Assembly: GCA_032173965.1 (NCBI GenBank)
Contig: CM063283.1
Location: 19,696,501-19,760,500 of the forward strand
DNA: 64,000 nucleotides
Direction of reading: 5' to 3'
From: Sitta carolinensis
Lineage: Eukaryota > Chordata > Aves > Passeriformes > Sittidae
Below are positions 28,469 to 48,900 of the stretch, piece after piece. The position numbers and the translations under genes are program-made. The notes below the pieces were generated by a model, which had not been told where the DNA came from, did no database searches, and was given only the letters and a program-made list of their open reading frames with translations. Numbering within the stretch: the first letter of the stretch is position 1; each line of letters begins with the position of its first letter.

Positions 28469-31400
28469 CTGTTGAGACAGAAGCAGGGAGGTTCCATGGG
28501 TTCTGGGTGCCAGTGCAAATAAGGAATCAAGATATGTCTATGTATATATCTTCATCAATGGGTATGTAAAATAATGTATCTATTTCATTTGATGAAGGGA
28601 AGAAATAAACATGATATTTTTGAAGCCTCAGCTAAAAATATATATATGATCCATAATCTCACCCATATAAGGTCACTTGCCCCTAAAACCAATAGCATGA
28701 TTGTGGGGTCAGAGCTTCCAAACATGAATTTGCATACCCAAAACAATGTAGGTGAGGACAGTTTTGTGCTGATGCTGAATGAGCAGGAGCATGGCCCTCC
28801 AGTCTACCAAAAGCTCAAACTGTTAAGTCCATCAAACACCCAAATTACTTCTGCAAGAATTCACAGGACAAAGAAGGCAAAACAAAGCCACAGATTCCCA
28901 GTGCTGAAGGGCCTGGAACAATAATAAGGACATGGATAGTCGCACATCCAAGAATTAGATAAAGATGCTCTGATTTAAGACAGGCATTATAGGAAAAAAA
29001 CAGAAAACCCTCATGCCCCAAACTCAGCCATAGCCTCTATATCAGGACAGGTGATGATTTTTATTCTGTCTTTTGGCAGAAATAGTGGGTTTTCTTGAAC
29101 TGGCTGCCACAGCTCTGGGAAACAAAAAGACACAGCCTAAGCAAAAGCAGAGAAAATGCAGATCTTAGAAATTTCTGAATATATTATGGTATTTCCTGTG
29201 TCTTAAGGTTTGTTTTTTTTTAAGTGACTGGCAAATCTTGGATTGCTAAAGGGGTATTCTGCTGCAGAAATTGCAATAGGGAGGAGTGGGTGGACCTCAG
29301 GCTTAGAAAGAAGGATCCAAGAGCTGGGGGTTCTCCACAGAGCAAGATTTCCTCACAGCCAATCTCACCAGGTCCCTAAGAAAAGGATGGAGTTGGAGTC
29401 CTTTCCAATAAGAGTCACAGTGGAAATTGCACACGTATGCACTTGGTGTATAGTTTCAAATCATGCAGAAAACTGGATTTGAGGACTGCCATTTGAGCTG
29501 ACATTTTAACACATGCCTGTGTTTTGAGACACTGACAAACAGAGTAAAGCCAGAACATTCAAAAGTAAACAGCACTGCCAGGAACACGTGTCATTGTATA
29601 TTGCTAATGTTCTCACTGAACTAAAGAGATTGCTTAACTTCTTACTCTTTAATGGGATATTCCTCTAACTGGAAGATTATTGCAAACTATAAGGGCTGTG
29701 CCACATGGCAGGGATAATTGTGTTCTTGGCACTTTTTTCTCAGCTTTTTCTCATGTTATTGCTATTTAGCAGTTGTGTTTCAGGCTGTCTCAGCTCCACT
29801 GCAGCCAGATGTCTCTGATGATAGTGGAATAACATCTAAGTGTAGCTAGGTAATGTCTATCCTAGCCATCAGCTTTTCAAAACACATCATCTCTCCATTG
29901 GAAATCTTACAGGAAGGAGAGGAAATCTCCTCCAGCAACTGAGATTTGCATGGCCCAGATTTGTGCAGCCCAAAGCAGCTGTGGAGAACATCTGGCTCTG
30001 TGGGAGCTGTGTGTCTGATCTCACTGTTGTTGCTCCACTGGCCAGCAGCACTGTCTCACCAGCCAGGCACTCAGTGGGGCCGTGTGGCAGAGGAGTGACC
30101 CTGGGGCTCAGCCCCCTCTGCACAGGGAGCCTGGGAACCCCCAGGACACTGGGGAGCCTGAGCGCAGCTCCGAGCCTCTGCCTTGCTGGGGGAGCACGAA
30201 CCTGAAGCAGCCAGGCCAGGCAGGACTGCTGGGTCATCTAGAGCCAAAGATCCCCAATCCAGGGAGGGAGCAGCTGCCCTGCAAATGCCTGGCCCCTGGG
30301 CTGCCTGCTGAGGAGCAGCCTCAGGTGGGAGCAGCGCTGGAGCTGCTTCTGCAGCCGGCTGGGGCAATGTTGGTCACGGTCTGCAAAGGAGTGCAAGGAA
30401 AGAGAAAGGTGGGCTGACACTCCTTTGGAAGCAACAAAGCAGAAAAGCAGGCAGCTGTGGAGTAAAAACCAGCATTTGCCCCTGGAGGTGCAGAGAGAGC
30501 TGCCATGAAGCCCATGCAGCAAAGGGCAGGTGACAGCAAAGGGCATCAGCCTTATCTTTGCATTCCCCGAAAGAGTTCCTCTGTAACAAGGTGTCACTCG
30601 CAGGACCTGTTAATGCCAGGGGAACTGTGCCTCTGTTTAGGGCTTCCTAGTAACTTCTCTTAGCCTGCTGTTCAAGGTCTCATGAAGCCCTTTTTGTTTT
30701 AGAGGGAAATCTGTCTTTCACAAATGCAAATTCCTGAGCTGACTTATGCAGTCACACCTACTACACATTCGGTAGCTCCCCAGGCTCCAGTAATTGTGGC
30801 ACAGGCTTTTAAAATCATGGGGATCTTCTGGTTTTATTTTAAGATTCAAAAAATATCTTCTTTGTCTTTTAGGTTTTGCAGACATTTATCGTGTCAAGAA
30901 TCCCACTGATATCTTGACATTAATCATGTCAAGAATTTCTAAACCAGAACTGTTCAATTCTTACATAATACTAGGTCACCATGAACTGCTGAGGGTGTTT
31001 TAACCAAGCATCAAGGGAACTGTTGATACTAATAATTCTGATTGAAATTTGAAGACAGAAGAAACTCTAGCACTATGCACAGCAAGCAATGCGCCAGATG
31101 GACATGGAGGGATTTTCCATCCCTGAAGTAAACTGGAGTAGCTGCAGTTTAAGTGCCTTTCTTAGCAGCTCACTTGCCTGCAGCTGTGTGAGGCACAAGC
31201 AGAGGTATCCCTGTGCTGCACTGAGGCTCAGCTCCCATCTCATCTGAGTTTGGCTCCATCAAGTCAAACAAAGGTCTGAGCATATACTGATATTAGCAAA
31301 GGTAGATTATTACTGACATACATTAAATCACTGTTTACTTTTGTGTCCTTTCTTGGGCTTGGCTGTGTTCAATCCCTACAAACATCTGATAAATCTCTTG

Positions 31401-32142
31401 AAGTAAATGTAACCTAGTGAATCCTCATGTAAACTTCTCTTCAGGCTTCTTGGTCTTAAGTTATGTGTGACTCTCTACTGCACAAGCAGCCAGGATTACT
31501 TGATTCTTTCAAAGAATTATGGATATAGGTCCGTGCATAGTTTTGTGTCACATCAATATAGTGAGTATTTTGCTGAGAGGAAACACTGACCAGATTTCTG
31601 CTCCAAGTTTGCACACAGAAATGTTTCAGAACAGTACATTGACCCGATTTTCAGATACAGAAAATGCAAGTCTCTGATATGCTTTCAATAAATATTTCTG
31701 CAATGCAAGTTACAATGAAAACATGAACAAGTGCTATATGCATGCAAATATACACGCATCTGCAAAGTAAATATTTCCTTTTAAAAAATCAATTTACTAG
31801 ACTAGTTAGAGGTTTATTTTTCTCTTTTGAAAAATAAATCAAATTTCTACCAAAAGGCTGAGAAAATGTCAAGACATTTCTCAAATTTATATCAAAGGAG
31901 TCATGAGCAGTGTACACATGTTCCAAGGAAAACACTCCAGAGATTGCTTGTCATCCTGTTCTGTTTTACAGCAGCATACAAAGTTTGGGGTACTTCTTTA
32001 AACATTGTTGCAAGAAGAAAAAAGTTTCCACCAAAGAAACATGCAACGTGAGTGTAATAATGTTTGTCAGCAGTCATGCTTAAATGTTTAAGGAAAGGGA
32101 AAAGAATCCAGAGAGTTCAAATGGAACAGAATAATTTCTTAC
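28469..32142. other. ADGRG7 intron(s); small second exon not located
   Basis: Between the signal-anchor exon (exit phase 1) and the EGF exon (entry phase 2) a short exon is required, ending in the first Cys and Asn-Gly of the EGF module. I did not find a convincing FCxNG-type sequence with splice sites. The interval includes GC-richer unique sequence at 29.9-30.6 kb whose open frames on both strands look like no known protein. Confidence 0.5.
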
Positions 32143-32248
32143 CTGCTTTGAACCTAAGGAGCTGCCAAACACACAGTGCCCAAAGGGTCACAGTCACTAC
32201 ACAACAGGTGACTCCAACCAAAATTCTGTCCCAGTGGAGTGAAGGCAT
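32143..32248 (-). CDS. ADGRG7: ADGRG7 first coding exon (signal anchor)
   Basis: ATG lies at 32248-32246 and 35 codons plus one base follow to the donor GCAG|GTAAGA. The peptide opens MPSLHWDRILVGVTCCVV and has one hydrophobic segment at about residues 9-31, then basic RFK. The human protein starts the same way, with a short head, RVLVAVVCGLLTGI-type membrane segment, then an Arg/Lys-rich stretch, and both exons end after the segment at phase 1. The similarity is in layout more than in identity, but position, strand and phase all fit. No other gene starts here. Confidence 0.7.
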
Positions 32249-35200
32249 GTTGTAGTGCAGGCTGTCTGCAATGCTATAAAATGGTTATTATACAATCATA
32301 TGCTTGTCATAAACCATTAACTACATGTCTACTGATAAAACTTTAACTTTTTCTGTTCTAACAGAGGAGTTTTGGCACTTGTGTGTTTATTACCTTTTGG
32401 GGTCTGACTCTGGTCCTCAATATACATCTGCACGTAGCCTGGGGCAGGGGTTGTGCTGGTTTGCACAGGGTGAAAGTCAACACAGTCAGAGTGAAGAAGG
32501 AAATAAAGTTATTTTAAGAATGAGTTGGAATAAACACATCTTTTTTTGTCGTCAGCATTCAGTGGATTAATTCCCATTGTGTGAGTAGGGACACCTTGTG
32601 TACCTTGTTTTTACATGGTGCTTTGCACTAGTGAGAAAAGGAGATTTGTTTGGCTTTTTTTAATTACAAAAGCAATTACATCTCAGTTTAAAACACAGGA
32701 CTCAACAAGCTGATGTGATCTGTCAAGGATGTACAGAAATGCAGTCAAAAAAAAAAATGGTTCTGGTCTCTTGGGATGTGGCACAATGGTCTAACTGTTA
32801 GATACTACTGCTACTGCTACTGCTACTACTCCAGACTATAATTCCTTTAATGCCTTATAGATTGTTATGATGTTTGTTCCTCTTATCAAGAATAAAAATG
32901 AGTAATATAAGATATGTATTTATTATTTTAATTTAATTGATGGCAATCTGAAAGGTACTCATAATGACACTCATATTCAAAACATTCATACTGAAAATAA
33001 AAAATATCCCATGTCAGGTGACCAAGACACTCTGTATTGAAGGAAACTCCTAAGGACACAGGAAAGACTATGGAAATGCTGAAATAATTAAGATCACTTT
33101 TACAATTGGGAGCACCAAAATTGTTAACGTGCTTCTTCAGACAGTCTCAATAGTCTGTTCATAGAGGTTTTAGTTAAAGCCAGGCTGTGCCACCACCCCA
33201 GTGACAGGCTGGCTCAAACCCACAGGAGGGACAGGGCTGCGTGCTGTCCCTCCGGGCTCAGCTCTGTCCAGTCGGGAGGGTCTGCCTCCCTGTCTCTGGT
33301 AGCCCTGTTGTTGCAAGCATGCTTCCTGTCCTAGATCTTTCCTCTCTCCAGGTCATTCTCATTAGCATGGGAAACAGAAAAGGGAAAGTGTCCTCAGTGC
33401 TGGGATCATCACAGAGACACGAGGAGGGCGCAGGGGCCGTGGCACTCAGGTGACAGCCCGAGGTGGGGAGGAAAGAGCACCCGGGGGTCACCGGGGCCCT
33501 TCCCCTCCCGAGGGTGCCAAACTGCACCCAAGGGCATTGCCAGGGAACGGGAGGCTCCATGGAGAGGGGCAGGATGTGGATGGAGCTGGGTGGTGCAGTG
33601 TGCATCCAGTGCCCGGGTATCCCGTGGGCTTGGAAACATTCGCAGTGCTGGCCAGGCAAGCCCTGGGAGCCTGGAGTCTGTATGGCCCAGATCTCCCACT
33701 GCTGTCAGGCTGTGAACAGCAGCGATGCTCAGCTGGACAGAAGCATCTCCTCCTCATCCTCCTCACAGAGAATGCTTTGGACCCTTGAAATGTTAATTGC
33801 TTTATAGCCTCCTGCCATAAGCAGTTAAATGTTTGCTTTTCTGCTGTTCAAAGGGATAAAAAATGTAAAACTGGATCTAAGAGACACACAGGAAGATGCT
33901 CATTCCTGAGCAGGATTCTTGCAGATAAAGCAGAACCAAGTGTAATTTGGATCTTGAAGATGGGGAATCTGAGACACAGAACAGCTCAGTGACATTAAAA
34001 GTTAAGCTCCATCCAGCTTTGCTAAGCTGAGTCTGAGGTTTGTGGTATGTTAAAAGCATGCTCAGCTTCTGAATCACAGGTCTGAGTCCTTTGCTAATAG
34101 ATTATTGCAGATATTTTTAAATGACAAAATAGGAAAGAAATCGTAATTCATTCTCATGGTTACTTACACTGCCCTTGCTATTCAATGGAAAGAGCATCCC
34201 TGCTTCTTTCCTTTACATGACTAACATCATCATGGATGTCTTTGACTAGAATGTTTGGTTTAGATATACAAAATACTACGAATCCAGAACTTTGGGTTGC
34301 AAGTCCAGCTTTGCAAATGGAAGATAATTTGTCATCTGGGGAGTTGCAGTAGGATTGTGAGCAAAACTGAATGTGAATTTCTAACTTCAAATGAATATTT
34401 TATATAAAACACAGAGAAAAAAAAATTACTTAAGGCACTGAATGGCAAAACTAACACAAATGAATAAGGACCTCTTAAAAGATAGTATACTTTTATTTAT
34501 GGAAATATTAAATCATGTTTATATGATAAAATAATCAAACTGAAAGGGAACCTTAACACTTGCAAATTTGTATTTGTGATGCAGCTGCAGGGGGATAAAA
34601 TTGCTCTTGAGTGACTGGATATGTTTCTTCTGCTTTCCTCCATTTCTTTTAAGCCTTAATTAGAGCCAGATGTTTCTTATTTCCTTTCATTTTTGTTTTC
34701 AAGTGTGCACAAAGAGTAGTGCCAGCAGTAAACACCAGCATTGACTTTTTTTTATGTGTCAACTGCACCTGAGTCAGAGTCACAAACCGGTAAAATTCCT
34801 GCAGTGCAAGCTTTCACTCCTACTGTCATTCCCACTGGAAGCAGGAGATTGCTGTTTCCTGGGGCACAGGAGTCATAAAAATCCCACCCTGTGTCTGAGA
34901 ACCTTGCCCCTGGTAAACAACACTGGAGGCAGGAGGCTGGAATGCTGTATACCATGAACACAGCTGCCCCTCCCATGCTCCTCAGAGTGCTGGGAGTGAA
35001 TTCTTGCTGCTTAATTGCTATTCAGCTGTATGGATCTGCAGCCTGTTTTCCATTTCTTCCCTCTCCTCCTCAGGGAGGCAGTGGCTGGTAACCACGGTAT
35101 GTAGGCAAAAACATTTCTACTCCAATACCTTGCCTTTATTGTGCCCTAACCTTGACCTCTTAGATGCCATCTCTGCAGAGTGTTTTGTCAATAAATGGCA

Positions 35201-38110
35201 TAAGTCTATAGGTGAGACCTTCCTTTCTAAACTAAATTGCAAAGTAGTATTGCTGTAGTATTTGTAATTATGGTTTTCATCTACTTTTCTAAATGTATTT
35301 TCATTCTAAGAAGTGTACCAAATATAGAAATCCATGAACTGCAACAGTTACCTAGCAAAGAGATAGAAACTTAGTGTTCAAGAAAAGTCATCTGAGGACA
35401 AGTTATTCCTTATTTTACAAATATTAGGCTTTTTACTCACACATATTTTGAGCAAGCACATATTGTACCTAGAATAGATTTTAAGGACAAGTTTTCCGGC
35501 AGTTTTCCAGTTGTCTTTCTCCCTTTTAACAGATGTGCTCTTTGTTGCTTAGTCCTCAGGAGTCAGACTCCCTTCCACTACTGCACATGCTGAAGGACTT
35601 TTTGGATCAAAAACTATTCTGTTTTCTTCCACCAACTTCTGTACCAGCAACTCCTACCCCAATTGCTGTAGTTTGGAGGAATTGAAACGTTTTGGGGGAG
35701 GGCATTAAGGTACCTGATCCACTGATTTTTTTTAGTGCCTATGTTTTAAGGATGAGTGAACCTGGAGGATTCAAATTTCTTGCTGTTATAATTGCTCTTC
35801 GTTCTTACTATGTTTAGTTACAAGGGGAAAAAGTATTTGCTAACAGAATATGGAACAAACATCGCAGTTTCTAATGACAAAATAATGACTGACCTTTCTT
35901 GAATTAAAGTGCAACTTGTTCAAATGTCTGGATGTATTATGAGAGTAACCTGTTTAACCCACCTCATCCTGTCCCATGAATGGTTATGGTTTTTTCCCTG
36001 AAAACATGACAGACATCTTACATGAATAAATCACCTTTATTTAAATAAAATTACGGGTATATTTTGTCTAGTAAAAACTACCATATAGTTTTTCAAAGGC
36101 ACCAATATTTAAAAATAATTTAATTTTATTGAGAGCAGCTTCCTTTTTCTAAGTGGTGTTTGTAAACTTGTCGGACTTCCCTCTCCTCATTCAACTCAGG
36201 CAATACCTGCTGCTTGTGAAATGATGAAGGCTGTACCTTTTTATTGTAATAGGTGCCCTACTGTTCCTGGGCATCTCTTTAAAACACAGAAGAAAGGGTC
36301 ACATGTTCCATGTAGCAAAACCCCACTTTGAAATAGAGTGTTTCTTTCTTTTGTGACACCATAAATTTGTCAGGCACAAACCCCGCTATGACACTCACTT
36401 TGCATGTACTGCAAGTATTAAAAATTAAATTCAAAAGACTACTGTTTCTTTGAGACTTCAGGATCTGTTTTTCCTTGCACTTCTCCAAGCTTGATAAAGC
36501 AATGCCAACTTTTCTAATGTGAGGAGAGAGCCTTTTGCACAAAGCCTGCCCAATCAGTTCTGTGTCACACACTGCATCAGCCTCCAGTTTGGGCTTCTTT
36601 AGAGGCCTCTTTGCTAAGCATGGTTGCACCAAAACCAGCAGACATATGTTGGGCTTTGTCCAGTTCTGTGATCATTTTACAGGAGATTCACAGCAGGGAC
36701 ACAGAGGGAGGTGCAGGTGATACCTCTCAGCAGGGCAAATCCTGCTTAGTTTTTCTCCAAAGAAAAGACCCAGCTGTACAGCCACTGCTGCTGCGGGTAA
36801 GGACAGAGCCACAGTCCCCAGCTCCTCCCCAGGGAGGAACGGCATCAGGCAGCTGCTCTCTGGCCAATGAGTTCAAGTACTGTCACTTTTTGCTTCGGTA
36901 AAAGCAGGGAATCTTTTTCAAAAGGAGATTTTGCTAAGCACCTTCTGTGTGCACAGTTCACCCGTGAGGTTCAGTTCATCAGCCGATTTTGGTTTATTGC
37001 GACAGACTTGTGTAGTAATCCCCAAGTTCTCTTTGATCCATCGTGCATGATCTCTGCCCAGCACTACAGAAGCTTTGTAGCTCAACCCTTCTAACAGGAG
37101 AAAGAATCTGCCCTTTTAAAAGAATACCCACAATTTAGAGACAACAGCGATGTGGTGCAGTGAAGGTAAGATCGTAACAGGGATGCATTTGTATCATATA
37201 TATATACAAATGTATCCGTGCTGCAATTAACAGGCAAGCTCCTCAGGGAAGCCATGGATCTTCCTTCTACAGAAAATCTGATTTTAATGGAACCATAGTA
37301 GTCAAACTCGAGTCTTACATTTGCAGAGTGGAGTAAATTCAATTATTTCAGAGTTTGTAGTAAGACCACTGCAAAGCTGAGGCACGGAGCTACAAATACA
37401 CCATACCAATACCTATCTTACAAGAATGTCCTGAGACAGGATTTACTGAAGTGTGCCAAAATCTCCAAGAGCCTTCAGAGAAAGGCATTGAAAAAGGGCC
37501 AACAATTGCTAAGAAAAGCAGTGATCTTTGGCTAGCAATGTGCATTTCCTCTTTGACATTTGTAAATGCAGAAATGTACGTGAGCCAACTACTCTTGCTT
37601 TCCAAAGCAGATTCATCTGGATAATCTGACACCTGGTTAGAGGTGTTACTTCCCAATACTTGGCAAACATCTAAAATAATTTAAAAAATTAACAACTGAA
37701 GTCTTCTAAGAAGACATATAAAAGCTCAGACAATTCACTGTGCTTTTCGTCCTGCTTACGTTATCCCTTTAGTTTACAGATACAACATCTTAATATTTGC
37801 ACTGTATAAAATGTATTTATCAAGAAAAGCAGTGAAGAAATTTTCAAGGTTCCTGCTTGTGAGAAGCAAAGCAGTTTCTGATGACCTCCTTCAGAATAAA
37901 CATCACCACGGATTTTGGAAAGGCACTGACAAAACTGACAGACTAAAATACAGATTAACAGCATGGTCAGCTCAGAAAGGTGCTCCTTGAAAAAGGAGAG
38001 ATAAAAGGTAGATCTTAAAAGTGAAGGAAATATTTATGTTGCATTGAAGGTAAAGTAGTTTTAGAAAAAGCCTGTAAGGATTTTTTTGGTCTCGGGATCC
38101 CTTTGAGGTA
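32249..38110. other. Intergenic DNA between ADGRG7 and TMEM45A
   Basis: No exon could be recognised. The interval contains a CTA/CTG microsatellite at 32804-32829 and a GC-richer patch at 33.2-33.8 kb. Open frames of about 100-130 codons there on both strands overlap one another and look like composition artefacts. Confidence 0.5.
32804..32829 (+). repeat. Trinucleotide microsatellite (TAC/TGC)
   Basis: Short interrupted array tactactgctactgctactg and onward, in phase over about 26 bases. Confidence 0.8.
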
Positions 38111-39135
38111 CAAACTATTTTATTAGCTAGTTTTTTTAAGCAATCAGTTTGCTGCCATTGGCCATGAACACTGCGCTTTTCACAAGATCAGTTTGCTTGG
38201 AGAAAATAAATGCAGTTAAAAGTGGTATTATTTTTTAATTCCCTCACTGGTATTGGTAGCTGGGTATGGAGCTACTAAGAAGGCAACATCTGCCCTCCCA
38301 CAGCTCACTGTGCAGCACTGTGCAGGCTGCCTGATGACTGAGGGGGTGATACAGGGAAAGAGATACAAAACCACCTCGTTCTGCCCACAGAGCAGAATTA
38401 CCCACTCCTGACTCAGGTCGTGGGTCAAGTGTCTGCTCTGAAACCTGCAGAAAACCACCAAATTCCACCAAAGGAAAGGAAATAGCTTTGGGAAGGCAAC
38501 TGGTTTTGCAGTTAGGTGCTGTCTGACTGGACACACCTCAGCCTTTCTGGAAAGGATATTGTTCCAGGCACCAAGGGAAGGCAGAGTCACTTCCACTGCC
38601 TTGCAAAGTCAAAGGATAGCAGGGACAGGACTGTCTAGGCACAAGCATGAGCTGCACTGGTTTTTGATCACCATACACATTTTTGGTCATCCTGCCAGGC
38701 TTGGTGGTGTCTCTGGGGGAGTGAACACACTACACACTCTTCAGTGAACCACTCAATGGGTTCACAGTGAGAAGTTCTTTCTGTTTAAAATAAAGCCACA
38801 AGCAGAGACACAAAGTTGTTACACAAGACAGCTGCAAGACTGAGATTTCTTTATCTTTTTCTACTGTTTTCCAGGTCTGCAGTTATTTATCTACAGGTAC
38901 CTGCAAGGCAACCAACACACGTATTTAGACACCCCAATTATGGAAACTTTATGCCCAGCAGTGACTGAAAAAAACATTTTGCTTAGCTTTTAATAAGGGA
39001 AACATACAGACTTCATTGTGCCACCTCATCCACACCAAGTCTGTCTAATTCTACTAGTCTGATTTTCTGTGAAGCATGTGATAAGCAAGGTACTAGTGCA
39101 ATCAACATGAATCAATATCAAGCTTACCCTTCACA

Positions 39136-39184
<49 letters not shown>

Positions 39185-39320
39185 CCGTATAGATGTAGAC
39201 ATCATAGAGGATTGATATTTTCAAAGCAAGTAAAGAATGAATAAGATGGCAAAAAATGTAGAAATGAGGTATAAATTAACTAATGGTTGGAGTGGGAAAA
39301 CTGGTCAAGCCATACTCATG
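38111..39320 (-). other. TMEM45A: Likely 3' UTR of TMEM45A
   Basis: Sequence directly downstream of the TMEM45A stop codon. The first minus-strand AATAAA I noticed is at about 38118-38123 (ttttatt on the plus strand), giving a 3' UTR of about 1.2 kb. The true end could be different. It includes the A/TA repeat at 39135-39183. Confidence 0.4.
39135..39183 (+). repeat. Poly(A) plus (TA)n microsatellite
   Basis: Nineteen A residues are followed at once by fifteen TA units. The repeat lies in the presumed TMEM45A 3' UTR, where the transcript would read (TA)n then poly(U). Confidence 0.95.
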
Positions 39321-45954
<6,634 letters not shown>

Positions 45955-48900
45955 CTGAAGGAGAAACACAGAGACCGATTATGGGAATAGTGGGAGAATT
46001 CTGTGGGTTATAATTTTAAAGCATCTCCTTGCATAGATCAAATGGGTGTCTGAGTACTCACTGAGTACTCACAGTTAATTAAAAATAAATTTGGATATTA
46101 TCTTCCCATCCAGTGTCCCCAGTTTCATAGCTTTGCAGAAGCAGAGACCCAACTGCAGAGCAGCTGACCTGAAATGCAGAGCTGGCAGTCAGCAGGGCAG
46201 AAGGAAAAGCCACAGCACACTGTGTCTTGCTGTAGAAGTTGTGCTAACAAAAGAGAGAACCTGAATGCTCACTATTTGGTGCTTTCACCTTTAGAAAGTG
46301 TTTTATATTTTTTTCCTTCACAAAAGGAAACCAAGACAATACCTGATTGAAGGAAAAATGAATTGCATGCCCATGAAATGGATAAATATTCACAAGTAAA
46401 TTGTATTTCTTATTTCAATCTAGATGACTTGTTATAATTTACAAACATCAAGTAATTCTCATTATTTGATAGGTGAATTATGCAGCCACAACCAGATATC
46501 TATTATCAAGTACATAAAGTGCACTGTATGTAAAGGTTATTAGTTGGTCAGGACTATATAGTCATTTAAAAGCAGTGCCATTCATAATCCTAGGAATTTT
46601 GGTCATCATCCCAACATTAAGGATAGTTAGCTTTGAACCAGTGGCTTCTTCATTAAAATGACAGTTCTAAGGCTAAATTGCAATTTTTCTTTAAGATATT
46701 ATAAATTGAGTTGTTTGGCCTCATGCCCCAAAGGCATGCTGAGTCTCTGCACAGGCAGAAATCAAGAATAACCACTTTAGAAGAGCTGGCAGTCTGTACT
46801 TTCTGTTATTATTGTTGCTGACTTAAAAGTTCAATTGCCACACTGCACTGGAGCCATCTGGCTATGAATGGAATATGAAAGCTCTGGTATATTTTTCTTT
46901 TTCATGAGTATTTCCTATGGTCAGCTCTGTATAAGGAATTTTAAACTGCAGCTTCTGGGCTGTGGAGTACTTGCAGCTGGTTTATGCAAGGCTGTCTAGT
47001 CACGTAGTGTGAGCCCTCTCCTATTTCTGGAGTCTAAACTCCACTGAAAGCACTACTCTTTTTATATTTTTTTAAGAAGAGAAACTTTTCCACATGCACA
47101 GGTCCTGGATTTTTCCTAAGACTACCCCAGCTGCATGAGGAGAGGTGACTCTTACAGCCACAAAGGAGAAGAAAATACAACTGTTCACGCATAGCATGAG
47201 TGTGGCCTGATTTAAACAGGATGCTGAAGAAGGTCCTGCAGCCCCTGCCTGTTCCCTCCTCTTCCAGAGCTGAGCTCTCCCACTCTAAGGGCTGCTGAGT
47301 GGGAGAGGTGAGCTTTAAAAGCTTTCCCCAGATAATACCCTGCTTACCTAATTTCTAGGGAAGTGCCAGGGAAGTACAAGAGCAGAGGAATGTGATGCTG
47401 GCTGCCCAAGCAAGCCCATTTCTGGCTGTGTCCCTGCAGGTGCTGCAGGGTCTGGCAGTGTGCAGGCTGGGAAGTGTGCCTGTGGAGATGGGTGCATCGA
47501 GCTCAGGGAGGCAGCACCTGCCAGTCGTGGCATGAGGGACATGTTAATGAACAAAACATAAAGGACTCCCACTTGGGATTTCTCCTGTGTGGGGAAGGCC
47601 CCCTGCAGCTGAGGGCCATGGGGCTGGGAGAGCCTTTCCCTGCCTCCTCTGCCTCTCCCATCCCCCTCAAAGTTCAGCTGGGTCGATGCCTGTATGTTTT
47701 ATTTGCAGGTGAGGAAAGCTCTGCCCACTCTGCAGCAGCCCACAGCACAGTGGGGCTCTCACTGGGGAGTTTTGGGGAGCTCAGCCCCATAGGTGGGACC
47801 CAACCCCTGCTCTCTCACCAGGAGGTTATTCCTTCATTTTGGGACACCTTGAGTTCAGAGTCTGACCTGCCTGCACAACCCTGCCGGTACCCACTGCACC
47901 GCTCTTTGCCTCAATAAAGGGCAATACTAACAGCTTTAGACAGCCAGCTAAACTTTGCTTTAACCTTTAAAATACTTCTTTTGCCTTTCAAACCTTAATT
48001 TCTGAGGGTTTTTAAACATGCTGGCCTGGAGGGCATTGCTGTCTTTTCAGACACATTGGTCTTCTCCCTTTTTTGACTGAAAGGAAGAGGGGAGGAGAGG
48101 GGAGTGGCTTTTCCTCACCATGTCTGATCTCACTGACCACCGTTCCTTGCAAAGACTTTATTCATTATTCATTATTATTCACCACAGGTACAAAGCAGTT
48201 CAAAAGGAACAATTTACCCTGTACTGCACATCAAAGCAAAACAATGGATTAGAAAGGTAAATAATACCTCTGAATAACTTTCCCTTAGAAGAGTACAGCT
48301 GCAGTAGGAGTGAAATGAAGAATTGTGCTGATGTCATTTGTAGAGCACGGTGTACAAAACTTCAAAAGTAATTCTTAATCTGTAAATTCCCACCTGGGTC
48401 ACCTAGATCTTTAAACATTGGAGGATTTTTCTGCATTAAATCTGGGCATGCTATCAAGAAAGTTTGTTTTAATCTATTTTTTGCCTTTCAAAAAACAAGC
48501 AAAAAGAAGAAAAGACTGATACAGCAGCTGATGTTCCACATCCAATATAAACAAAATAGAACCAGAAAATTTACATTTTTGCTGAAAGAAATACAATCAC
48601 ATATTATTAGCTTTTGAGAGTGTAAACTTCAGATTGAGTTCATCCAAAAGGTGTTAGGGATTATGCGTAGGATTTCTCTGGAAAGACACACACCAGTTCT
48701 GCTGGCCAGCTGTTGTGGCAGACCTTTGGAATGCTGCATCTCAACCCAGTTGGTTTCAGAAAGGAGTTATACAACTTACCCTTTAAAGTTCTAGTGAACT
48801 TGAAAACATCATGACAGAGCTTGCCTCAAACTGATTAAACTTCCCAATTCATGAGTTTTCTCTTTTCAAGCCTGGGAGTTCCTTTTGCTGAGTCTAGAAG

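Larger units (their letters stand above)
8392..32248 (-). pseudogene. ADGRG7: ADGRG7 (GPR128) adhesion GPCR locus, apparently decayed
   Basis: ADGRG7 is an orphan adhesion receptor with a membrane segment, an EGF-like module, a GAIN domain with GPS, and a 7TM bundle. The exons found in order on the minus strand are: signal anchor (32143-32248), EGF (28404-28468), GAIN exons (20406-20558, 19817-19908, about 19079-19202, 18889-18997, 17100-17259) and TM2-TM4 (12190-12556). Intron phases join correctly from 20558 to 17259, apart from an uncertain donor near 19079. The last two exons carry a frameshift with TAG, and a TAA plus an 8-bp duplication. Exons for the GPS/TM1 and TM4-TM7 regions were not found, and the terminal exon is only a weak candidate. 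The position between TMEM45A and TFG, same strand, matches human synteny. This is most likely a unitary pseudogene. Assembly error is the alternative, but the lesions lie in separate exons. Confidence 0.65.

Noticed and set aside
28574..28924. Plus-strand frame of 116 codons
   Set aside because: It lies within an ADGRG7 intron on the opposite strand, has no domain, and looks like chance.
33241..33807. Overlapping frames on both strands in a GC-richer patch
   Set aside because: The frames are mutually overlapping, have no domain or convincing splice structure, and may be a shadow of composition.
47340..47935. LTR-like ending (ctctttgcctcaataaaggg) after GC-rich sequence
   Set aside because: No TATA element or LTR edges could be seen, and the 147-codon frame here is not recognisable.
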